6,933 nucleotides of DNA from Spirochaetales bacterium (lineage in GTDB: Bacteria; Spirochaetota; Spirochaetia; JABEVK01), in NCBI GenBank assembly GCA_013043995.1, contig JABEVL010000126.1:1-6933 (forward strand), given 5' to 3'. A program made the position numbers and the translations under genes. Each line of letters opens with the position of its first letter. Position 1 is the first letter of the stretch. The notes under the pieces were generated by a model. That model searched no databases. It was given only the letters and a program-made list of their open reading frames with translations, and was not told the DNA's origin. Below, piece by piece: positions 1 to 5,759 of the stretch.

Positions 1-1
1 C

Positions 2-448
2 CGCTTGTCCAGGCGTCTGTTTTGGGAAAACAATGTTTTTGTCGAGAACACGCAATTGCCTTGTTCCGTCAGGTCGTGGGGCGACCTCAAGGGCAAAATG
101 ATCGGCACCTTGCTGGGTTATGTCTACCCTCCGAGGCTTGAAAAGATGTTTGCCTCGGGGGAGGCCAAACGCCAGGACGTGGTAACTCTGGAGCAGAATC
201 TGAATAAGCTCGAAAACGGCAGAGTCGACCTGGTTTATGACTCGAACGTGCTCATCCAGTACGCCGTTAAAAACCATTTTAAGAACCTGACTATCCTGCC
301 GTATCGGCCCACACGGCCCTGGCCGATACAGATGGCCCTGGGGCCGCACTCCCCTGTCAGCTTTAAGGATTTTAACGCCGCCGTGGACGATCTGGTCAAA
401 TCTGGAGCCTTGGGAAAAATGCTCGCGTCTTACGGGATAGACCGGTAA
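2..448 (+). CDS. Periplasmic solute-binding protein, family 3-like (C-terminal part)
   Basis: This is the C-terminal 148 codons of a gene that enters from the left edge. The frame is open back to base 2, so the TTG at base 5 is not a real start. The segment DLKGKMIGTLLGY, then a spaced region ending in LENGRVDLVYDSN, and a final helix-rich stretch (DLVKSGALGKMLASYGID) follow the second-lobe pattern of family 3 extracellular solute-binding proteins. These normally bind amino acids or similar small molecules for an ABC transporter, or act as sensor domains. No transporter genes are visible, so the ligand is unknown. The gene ends with TAA and its last 19 bases overlap the end of the convergent ctaA-like gene. 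The family call is by pattern only, because the signal peptide and first lobe lie outside the window. Confidence 0.7.
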   Translation, partial: RLSRRLFWENNVFVENTQLPCSVRSWGDLKGKMIGTLLGYVYPPRLEKMFASGEAKRQDVVTLEQNLNKLENGRVDLVYDSNVLIQYAVKNHFKNLTILPYRPTRPWPIQMALGPHSPVSFKDFNAAVDDLVKSGALGKMLASYGIDR

Positions 449-1353
449 GGAAGTCGGCCCACAACTGCAGCTACCCAGACCGCGAACAGGGCGAAGGCCA
501 GCCCTAGGTGGATCACTTGAGCAAGTGCCGGAGTTGCGAAATCTTCCAGGATCAAGCCCGCGCCAATCTGAAGAATGGTAAGAACGAGCAGGGCCACGCC
601 GAAGCTCCGAGCACTTGGGGCTTTTTTCCAGGCGTTCCCCAAAAAGATCAAAATCGAAGCGCCCAGGATGGCGGCGTTGAGCCTGTGCCAGGCCAGAAGG
701 GGTAGTCCCTCGCGCACTCGGATGCCCAAAAGAATCTGGATGAATAATAACAGTCCCACAAGTAACAAAAGACCGACAGTGGGTTTGCCCCAAGGTTTGG
801 GAGTGTTCGTGTCAGAGGGGAGGAACCGATGGGCGCGGTCGACTAAAAAAACCAGGAGGGCGACCAAGAGGAGTGCCGTGACCATGTGCAGACTCACCGC
901 GTAGGGGGCCAGAAAGGTTCCGACAACGTTTTTTCCCAACCAGGCTTCCCAGGCGATGAGAATCAGGATGCCGAGGGCACTGAGGGTGAACGAGGGTTTT
1001 TGGCGCCAAAGGGTCAGGGAAACCCCTAGAAGGGCCAAGACACCCAACCCGGCCAGGACACCCATCAATCGGTTAGTGTATTCTATCCAGGTTTTCGCGG
1101 CGTCAAAAACTGCGGGGTGGCCTTCCACGGCCCATCGTGAGGCGTAGTCCTTGGGAAGCTGGGCCACCGATGTGGGCGGAACCAGCTGGCCATAGCAGAG
1201 CGGCCAATCAGGGCACCCCATGCCCGAACCCGTCGCCCGAACGGTGCCTCCCGCCAAAACCACCAGGTAGACCAGAACAAGGGCCGCCCAGGCGGTGAGC
1301 CGAACAAGACGTGCCTTTTTGGCCGATAGAGGCGGACGTTTTTTTGATTCCAT
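430..1353 (-). CDS. ctaA: CtaA/Cox15-family heme A synthase-like membrane protein
   Basis: A 307-residue polytopic protein with about eight hydrophobic segments, the usual size for CtaA/Cox15, which oxidises heme O to heme A for aa3-type oxidases in the cytoplasmic membrane. Visible signatures are GGTVRATGSGMGCPDW after the first membrane segment (residues 35-50), the loop cysteine pair C47/C53, E91 in WIEYTNR, and histidines H156, H223 (AWHRLN) and H282 (IHLG). These match three of the four conserved heme-ligand histidines. The fourth position, normally in a E-x-x-H-R motif, is Asn94 here. The EYxNR and IRVRE segments recall Cytophaga/Bacteroidetes-type homologues as I remember them. The ATG at 1353 has no Shine-Dalgarno. 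It lies 6 nt after a good -10 box. No oxidase subunits or ctaB are in the window. The family is secure; heme A synthase activity is inferred. Confidence 0.88.
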   Translation of the reverse strand: MESKKRPPLSAKKARLVRLTAWAALVLVYLVVLAGGTVRATGSGMGCPDWPLCYGQLVPPTSVAQLPKDYASRWAVEGHPAVFDAAKTWIEYTNRLMGVLAGLGVLALLGVSLTLWRQKPSFTLSALGILILIAWEAWLGKNVVGTFLAPYAVSLHMVTALLLVALLVFLVDRAHRFLPSDTNTPKPWGKPTVGLLLLVGLLLFIQILLGIRVREGLPLLAWHRLNAAILGASILIFLGNAWKKAPSARSFGVALLVLTILQIGAGLILEDFATPALAQVIHLGLAFALFAVWVAAVVGRLPYRSIP

Positions 1354-1359
1354 AGAACG

Positions 1360-1388
1360 ATTCTAACACCGGGGGGGCTTTATGGGAA
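1360..1388 (-). promoter_or_regulatory. Sigma70-like promoter of ctaA-like gene, possibly leaderless
   Basis: On the minus strand TTCCCA (1383-1388, 4/6 to TTGACA) and TAGAAT (1360-1365, 5/6 to TATAAT) are separated by exactly 17 bp. Only 6 nt lie between the -10 box and the ATG at 1353, so transcription would start at or next to the start codon. This agrees with the absence of a Shine-Dalgarno sequence. The spacer contains a run of seven C. Inferred from sequence only. Confidence 0.4.
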
Positions 1389-1469
1389 GAAGTGTTCTGA
1401 AAGCTCGAGGGCTGATTTTTTCATAGACGAGCTGGACAAACGGCCTTTAAAGCCGCAAATTTGTTCCGT

Positions 1470-1952
1470 ATGAAAAACGGACTGTTTCTGGTGATTTTTC
1501 TTGTTCTGACTTCTTCCCTTTGGGCGATCGGCGGCTGGGTGGATGATTCCTGGCGGTCCTACACAGCACGCTCGAAGGCTCAGGAAACCAACCTCGTCCT
1601 GGCCGAGTTCAAAAACAACGATGGTCAGGTGAAAACCTGGGGAGTTTTTCGACGCCGTCTTCCCGACGGTTCTGAGGCTGTTTGGGTGGCAACGGGTGAC
1701 TTAAAAGAAGGAGTCTGGCGAGCCGGCTGGGTGGAGTTGGCCCCTGACCCCGAGGGATTTCACCTTCAGGCCTCAGGCCAGCTTCGGGCTGTTTTGACTT
1801 TTGCGAAGGCCGTCGCTTCCTTGAGTTCAGAAAAACCCACAGACCTGCTTGAATGGTCTTTTGCCGGACCTGTGAAGAAAGCTGACCGTGCCGACCGGGA
1901 GCTTTTCAGCCGTTGTTTTGCAGACTTTCAGGAATGGTCGGCGAGCTTTTGA
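1470..1952 (+). CDS. Small exported protein of unknown function
   Basis: A 160-residue protein that I do not recognise. The ATG at 1470 is preferred over the in-frame TTG at 1461 because it gives a clean signal peptide: MKNG, a hydrophobic core (LFLVIFLVLTSSLWA), and likely cleavage after Ala19 before IGGWVDD. No lipobox cysteine is present, so it is probably periplasmic or secreted rather than a lipoprotein. The mature part is rich in Trp and charged residues with alternating hydrophobic segments (KTWGVFRRRLPDGSEAVWVATG, EGVWRAGWVELAPD), suggesting a small beta-rich fold, followed by a more helical C-terminus. There is no clear Shine-Dalgarno before the ATG. It is divergent from the ctaA-like gene (116 bp between starts) and ends 14 bp from the convergent SUMF1-like gene. 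The signal peptide and undisturbed frame support a real gene. Confidence 0.62.
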   Translation: MKNGLFLVIFLVLTSSLWAIGGWVDDSWRSYTARSKAQETNLVLAEFKNNDGQVKTWGVFRRRLPDGSEAVWVATGDLKEGVWRAGWVELAPDPEGFHLQASGQLRAVLTFAKAVASLSSEKPTDLLEWSFAGPVKKADRADRELFSRCFADFQEWSASF

Positions 1953-1962
1953 CCTGCCGACC
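1936..1962. terminator. Hairpin between convergent genes (weak terminator candidate)
   Basis: GGTCGGC (1936-1942) and GCCGACC (1956-1962) form a perfect 7-bp GC-rich inverted repeat with a 13-nt loop. It covers the stop codon of the small exported protein and lies just beyond the stop of the convergent SUMF1-like gene. Neither strand has a T-tract after the stem, so it is not a classic intrinsic terminator; it could block transcription or protect both 3' ends. Confidence 0.25.
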
Positions 1963-1966
1963 TGCC

Positions 1967-2809
1967 TTAGGGGTGAGCCGCTGGTGCGGGCTTTGCCGAA
2001 GGCGGCTCGGTCGTGGGGGCCTTTGCCGGTGCGGGGAGGACCGGAGGCGTTTCCCAACGGGCTACTCTAAACCCAATGCTGGCATCCTGATCCCAGGGAA
2101 AGGCGTTGCTTCGGTTGTTGAGATTGAGGTAGGTCACGGGAGTTTCCCAACTTCCGCCCTTCAGAACACGCAAAGAGCCTAAGCGGGGCCCAGCGGGGTC
2201 GTTTCCGCCGGCAAGAGTTTCGCTGTACCAGTCCCAGCACCATTCCCACACGTTTCCGCTCATGTCCGAAAGACCCAGTTCATTGGGCTTTTTTGTCCCC
2301 ACGGGGTGAGTGGTATTTTTGCTGTTGTCCTTGTACCAGGCGACCTCGTCAGGGGCGTTGCTGCCGGGAAAAAGTGTCTTTTGAGTCAGGGTACCTCCCC
2401 GGGCGGCAAACTCGTACTCGGCTTCGGTCGGAAGCCTGTAACCGTTGGCTTGCCGGTTCCAGGTAACGGTGCGGCCGTTCAGGACGTAGGCGGGTGTGAG
2501 TTCTTCAAGTTCGCTGAGCTTGTTGCAAAAGATCACCGCGTCGTACCAGCTGACGTTTTCAACGGGGAGGGTGGCGCCCTTGAAATGGCTGGGGTTGAAA
2601 CCCATCACTTTTTGAAACTGCGCTTGGGTAACAGGAGTTTTGCCCAGACTGAAGGCGCTGACGGTCGTGCCGATCTTTCCGCTCATGGCGAAATCCCCGC
2701 CAGAAACTTTGACCATAGGAAGAGTTTCCTGGGCGCCCATGTTCCAGGTCAAAGCGCAGAAAAAGGTCAAAAAGAGGGAAAATTTCCCACGGGAAAGCAT
2801 CTTCATCAT
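1967..2809 (-). CDS. Exported SUMF1/FGE-domain protein, lacking active-site cysteines
   Basis: A 280-residue protein of the formylglycine-generating-enzyme-like (SUMF1) family. Residues 1-26 form a signal peptide (core SLFLTFFCALTW, likely cut after GA26); C18 is not in a good lipobox. The domain covers about residues 30-252 with hallmark segments KTPVTQAQFQKVMGFNPS, LPVENVSWYDAVIFCNKLSE, GYRLPTEAEYEFAARGG (123-139), LGLSDMSGNVWEWCWDWY (178-195), VLKGGSW (215-221), NRS (232-234) and IGFRVAR (245-251). The cysteines that do catalysis in true FGEs, just after the GGS segment, are absent: the sequence runs GGSWETPVTYLNLNNRS. It is therefore probably a binding or structural protein, as expected of many SUMF1-domain proteins in treponemes. 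Residues 254-280 are a Pro/Ala/Lys-rich tail. GGAG seven bases before the ATG at 2809 supports this start. It follows the phosphoesterase gene by 108 bp, possibly as a separate unit. Confidence 0.9.
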   Translation of the reverse strand: MMKMLSRGKFSLFLTFFCALTWNMGAQETLPMVKVSGGDFAMSGKIGTTVSAFSLGKTPVTQAQFQKVMGFNPSHFKGATLPVENVSWYDAVIFCNKLSELEELTPAYVLNGRTVTWNRQANGYRLPTEAEYEFAARGGTLTQKTLFPGSNAPDEVAWYKDNSKNTTHPVGTKKPNELGLSDMSGNVWEWCWDWYSETLAGGNDPAGPRLGSLRVLKGGSWETPVTYLNLNNRSNAFPWDQDASIGFRVARWETPPVLPAPAKAPTTEPPSAKPAPAAHP

Positions 2810-2917
2810 CGCCCAACTCCAGCGTTTCTTTAAAACGGCGGGTCAAGTCTCTTTTTCTTACAGGTTCTTGTCAAGCCTTCAAAAAAGGCCTTGGTGATTT
2901 ACAGTTTCACAATGCGT

Positions 2918-3970
2918 TCAGGCTAAAAACTGGATGAGGGTGAAAAGATAGTTCAAGTCGGCTTTTTTGAGGACCGTGCGCGTCAACCTGCCGTCAAAAA
3001 TTCGCCTTGTCTCGTACTCGTAGGCGACCTTGCTCGACAGGGGCTTTTGAAGGTCAGCCCAATGGATCAGACGGATCTTCTTGGACGTGATTTCAATTCC
3101 GGTCAGACCGCCTCGGCCCAGGATCGTCCCCGAATTGAAAAGACAGGGCAAAAGAAACTCGCGGTTATAGAGCTGATTCGGCAGGTCCTGCACGTTCGCC
3201 TTGCGGTGTTTTTCCCAATCAAGGCGGGTAAAGCGGATCATCGAAGCGAGGTTTTTTTTGAGTCCTGAGCTTGCGCGGGCGTAGCGGCGGCACAAAACGT
3301 CCAGACGAGCCTCAAGGCTGGCCGATTTGGAGCGTGATTCAAAAAGAGGGCGGTGCGTGTGGCCGATGACGGCCAAAAGATTTTTTTCTTTGGCAAAAGC
3401 GTAAACCCGCCGTTCAATCTCGTAGCGGGCTTTTTTGTGGTAAGCCGGGGAAAGGTTTTTGATCCCCAAGGGGTTGGCAAACATCCTCAAAAGGGCACCC
3501 AGAAAAAAGTTGTAGCGTCCGCTGTTGATCCGACCAGCCTGGTGCCCGTGCAGGAAAAAAATTTCACCTTCGGGTGTCGAAAGGGTCAACGACGAAAGGA
3601 TCGGGTAGGGAGAGTCCTTCTGTTCGCGGGCCGGATCGTGGTTGCCCTCCAACTTAAAAAGACGGCCTTCGGCGTGAAACTGGTCAAAAACGTCGTATGC
3701 TTTTTTCCAGTACTTTTTGATGTCGCCCAGACGGAAACGCAAAATCTCCTCAACGTCCCCGTTCAGGAGAAGTTTGAACTTTCTGGGGAAGTAGTAGGTT
3801 GTTAAGGCAGAAAGGAACAGTTCGGCGTTCCGATGAAAGTCGTCCAACCTGCTGCCGTCACCCATGTGCAAATCGCTGAAAACAACCCACTTGTCGCCGG
3901 GTTCAAGAGGGACCCTGAGCGAGTATTCCCAAAGATTCTCCAGGGCCTGCGGTGTTGAAATTCTGATCAT
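2918..3970 (-). CDS. Calcineurin-like metallophosphoesterase
   Basis: A 350-residue soluble protein with every motif of the calcineurin-like phosphoesterase fold in order: D33-x-H35 (FSDLHMG), G71-D72 (LNGDVEE), G109-N-H-D112, H141-G-H143, and G203-H-T-H206-R-P. These residues coordinate the two metal ions, so the enzyme should be an active metal-dependent phosphohydrolase. The substrate (nucleotide, lipid such as UDP-diacylglucosamine, nucleic acid or protein) cannot be told. The family normally closes with a short N-x-G-S/T strand soon after GHTH. Here about 67 residues (209-275), mostly charged and probably helical, come before NSGTILG (279-285), and about 65 more residues follow. No signal peptide is seen. 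The ATG at 3970 has no Shine-Dalgarno, and its first bases form an ATGA overlap with the stop of a 22-codon upstream ORF, suggesting translational coupling. It lies 84 bp downstream of prfC. Confidence 0.92.
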   Translation of the reverse strand: MIRISTPQALENLWEYSLRVPLEPGDKWVVFSDLHMGDGSRLDDFHRNAELFLSALTTYYFPRKFKLLLNGDVEEILRFRLGDIKKYWKKAYDVFDQFHAEGRLFKLEGNHDPAREQKDSPYPILSSLTLSTPEGEIFFLHGHQAGRINSGRYNFFLGALLRMFANPLGIKNLSPAYHKKARYEIERRVYAFAKEKNLLAVIGHTHRPLFESRSKSASLEARLDVLCRRYARASSGLKKNLASMIRFTRLDWEKHRKANVQDLPNQLYNREFLLPCLFNSGTILGRGGLTGIEITSKKIRLIHWADLQKPLSSKVAYEYETRRIFDGRLTRTVLKKADLNYLFTLIQFLA

Positions 3971-4035
3971 GGCGTATTTTGGTCAGCCAATGGAAAGCGT
4001 ACAAGCTCCAGAAGTTCTTTTGGAAGATATTTCAT
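3967..4035 (-). CDS. Possible 22-residue small ORF coupled to the phosphoesterase
   Basis: Between the prfC stop and the phosphoesterase start, an ATG at 4035 opens 22 codons beginning MKYLPKELLELVRF and ending in TGA at 3967-3969. That TGA overlaps the phosphoesterase ATG as ATGA. GGATGAG six bases before the ATG could serve as a weak Shine-Dalgarno. The peptide is amphipathic (LPKELLELV) and matches nothing I know. The frame is +1 relative to prfC and is open back to a stop within the prfC 3' end. Its likely role, if real, is to deliver ribosomes to the phosphoesterase start, which has no Shine-Dalgarno of its own. Small ORFs of this size also arise by chance. Confidence 0.35.
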   Translation of the reverse strand: MKYLPKELLELVRFPLADQNTP

Positions 4036-5282
4036 GAAAAACTCATCCAAGGACTCAGGCCCGGCTTTCGACCATCTCGCTGGTGGGGTAAAAGCGGATG
4101 GCCGGGTTGTCGGTTTTCATTCGGCCGAGCAGCCAAGGATTTTCAGCAAGGAAAATCGGATTTCCACGAACGTCCATCAGGATCTTGTGCGCGTAGCGGT
4201 CCAAAAAGGATTGCAGGGCTTTTTTGTCGTCGCTCGCGAACCAGTTGCAAAGGGTGTACTCGACGGGTTCGTAGCGGCAAGAGGCCCCGTATTCGTGTTC
4301 CAAACGGTACTGCAAAACGTCGAGCTGGAGCTGTCCGACAACCCCCAAAACCCGTGTGTTCTGGTTGTGGGGTTTTGTGAAAACCTGGACCACACCTTCT
4401 TCGGCCAGCTGATCAAGACCCTTGTGATACTGCTTGGCCTTCATGGGGTCGCCGTTGGTGATGGTACGAAAGATCTGGGGAGCAAAGCTCGGAATGCCCT
4501 GGAAGTGCAGGTCCTCGCCTTCGGTGAGGGTGTCGCCGATCTTGAAGGTCCCCGTGTCGTGAATGCCGACGATATCTCCCGGCCATGCCTCGTCGATAAT
4601 GTCCCTGTTTTGGGCCATAAAAGCCGTGGGGTTGGCCGTTCTGAAAGGTTTGCCGCCCCGGACATGCCAGTACTGCCGGTTCCTTTCAAAATGCCCGGAA
4701 CAGATACGCAGAAAGGCTACTCGATCTCGGTGCTTGGGGTCGAGGTTGGCGTGGATTTTAAAAATAAATCCGCTGAACTTGGGTTCTTCGGGCAGGACGG
4801 TTCTTTCGGCCGCGTGTTTGGGTTGGGGGATGGGGGCCAGTTTTACAAGGTTGTCCAACAGTTCTCGCACCCCGAAGTTATTGAGGGCCGAGCCAAAAAA
4901 CACGGGTGTCACTAAACCCGCCATGTACTCCTCAAGTTCGAATTGTGGGTAGATCGACCGGATCAGCGCCACATCCTCACGCAGTTTTTTGGCAAGCCAA
5001 TCCCCGACTTCCGCCTCAAGGCGAGGGTCGTTGATGTCCTGCACGGAGACGACTTCTGTGGGTTTTTCCACCTGGCCAGGCTTGAAAAGATACAGGTTGT
5101 TTTCGGTCAGGCTGTAGACCCCCTTAAAGGACTGGCCCTGGCCGATGGGCCAGGTGAGGGGCCGGACCTGGACCGCCAGCTCGCGTTCCACCTCGTCCAA
5201 AAGTTCAAGAGGCTCTTTGCCCTCGCGGTCGAGCTTATTCATGAACGTGATGATCGGCGTGGAGCGCATCCGGCATACTTCC

Positions 5283-5317
5283 ATCAAACGGCGCGTTCTT
5301 TCCTCGACGCCGTTGAC
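5283..5317 (-). other. Hairpin directly 3' of the prfC amber codon
   Basis: AACGGCG (5308-5314) and CGCCGTT (5287-5293) form a perfect 7-bp stem with a 14-nt loop. With one bulged T it extends by three pairs (the last a G-T) to the base right after TAG. Structures placed 3' of stop codons can promote readthrough in some genes. The same bases encode conserved RF3 residues, so the repeat may be incidental. Confidence 0.3.
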
Positions 5318-5320
5318 CTA
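5318..5320 (-). other. In-frame amber codon within prfC (codon 113)
   Basis: The minus strand reads GAC TAG GTC AAC GGC GTC GAG, i.e. ID-stop-VNGVE, where RF3 proteins have ID followed by a small residue such as Ala (IDAAKGVE in E. coli). A single C-to-A change from the Ser codon TCG would produce it. No other gene in the window ends in or contains an in-frame TAG; the genuine stops are all TAA or TGA. Confidence 0.9.
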
Positions 5321-5661
5321 GTCTATGTGTAATAATGCTCCGGCCACCGCCGAGAGCCCCCTGTAGGTGTCTTCACTGAAGTCGGCGTGGCCTGGTGTAT
5401 CCAGAAGATTGATCGAACGGCCGCCGTAGTTGAAGCCCATGACCGACGAGCTGATCGAAATCCCGCGCTCTTTTTCCATCTCCATAAAATCTGAAACCGC
5501 CGCCCGGGTATTCTTTTTGCTTTTAACCGCTCCGGCGATGTGGATAGCGCCCCCGAATAAAAGCAACTTTTCGGTCATGGTTGTTTTACCGGCGTCGGGG
5601 TGACTGATGATGGCAAAGGTCAGGCGTTTTTTGATTTCTTGCAGAAGTTCTGTCATGGGTG

Positions 5662-5667
5662 ATTAAA
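5662..5667 (-). promoter_or_regulatory. -10-like box directly before prfC
   Basis: TTTAAT (5/6 to TATAAT) ends five bases before the prfC ATG at 5656. No convincing -35 box stands 16-18 bp upstream; the best, TTGAGC, is 21 bp away. If used, transcription would start at the ATG, fitting the missing Shine-Dalgarno. Confidence 0.25.
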
Positions 5668-5700
5668 CTAGCCCCGGACGCCTGTTTTGCTCAAGCCCCC

Positions 5701-5734
5701 AAAAAAAAACGCCGGGCAGCACGGGCCGCCGGCG
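5701..5734 (-). terminator. Intrinsic terminator of flaB
   Basis: On the minus strand, 25 bases after the flaB stop, CGCCGG (5729-5734) pairs with CCGGCG (5710-5715) and is followed directly by nine T (complement of the A run 5701-5709). The stem can be lengthened inward with a bulged G. A GC stem with an uninterrupted T-tract is the standard intrinsic terminator form. It separates flaB from prfC. Confidence 0.85.
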
Positions 5735-5759
5735 GTTCTCAGAAACTCGAAACGAAAAC

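Larger units (their letters stand above)
4055..5656 (-). pseudogene. prfC: Peptide chain release factor 3, interrupted by one in-frame TAG
   Basis: A 534-codon reading frame for RF3, the GTPase that removes RF1 and RF2 from the ribosome after peptide release; its length is normal for the family. The G domain shows the P-loop SHPDAGKTT (18-26), the EMEKERGISISSS segment (59-71), DTPGH (86-90), DFSEDTYR, and NKLD (140-143). The rest keeps clear RF3 blocks such as TWPIGQG, PVFFGSALNNFGV, KHRDRVAFLRI, GIPSFAPQIFR, GVVGQLQLDVLQYRL and NPAIRFYPTSEMV. Codon 113 is TAG in the same frame, so ordinary translation gives a 112-residue fragment lacking NKLD and all later domains. No frameshift or second stop is present. 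The start ATG at 5656 has no Shine-Dalgarno; TTTAAT lies 5 nt upstream. Options are a recent nonsense mutation, a sequencing error, or stop-codon readthrough. Family assignment is certain; expression state is not. The gene ends in TGA. Confidence 0.93.

Noticed and set aside
1443..1457. Near-palindrome GGCCTTTAAAGCC before the small exported protein as an operator
   Set aside because: It is short, imperfect and present once; nothing ties it to a regulator.
2306..2833. Plus-strand ORF (175 codons) opposite the SUMF1-like gene
   Set aside because: Antisense to a clear SUMF1 domain and signal peptide; low-complexity composition.
2869..2874. TTGACA on the minus strand as -35 of the SUMF1-like gene
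   Set aside because: The hexamer is perfect, but the bases 17 bp downstream (GAGACT) are a poor -10 box, so a promoter cannot be supported.
2873..2892. AAGCCTT / AAGGCCTT hairpin after the phosphoesterase gene as a terminator
   Set aside because: The stem needs a bulge and its T-run lies in the loop rather than after the stem.
4034..4915. Long plus-strand ORF (293 codons) opposite prfC
   Set aside because: The minus strand encodes unmistakable RF3 motifs across this span; the plus-strand protein shows no family pattern and is an antisense shadow of a GC-rich gene.
4055..5287. The 3' part of prfC as an independent 410-residue gene starting near 5287
   Set aside because: It would lack the P-loop and DTPGH of the G domain, and the frame is continuous with the 5' part except for the TAG, so it is one gene.
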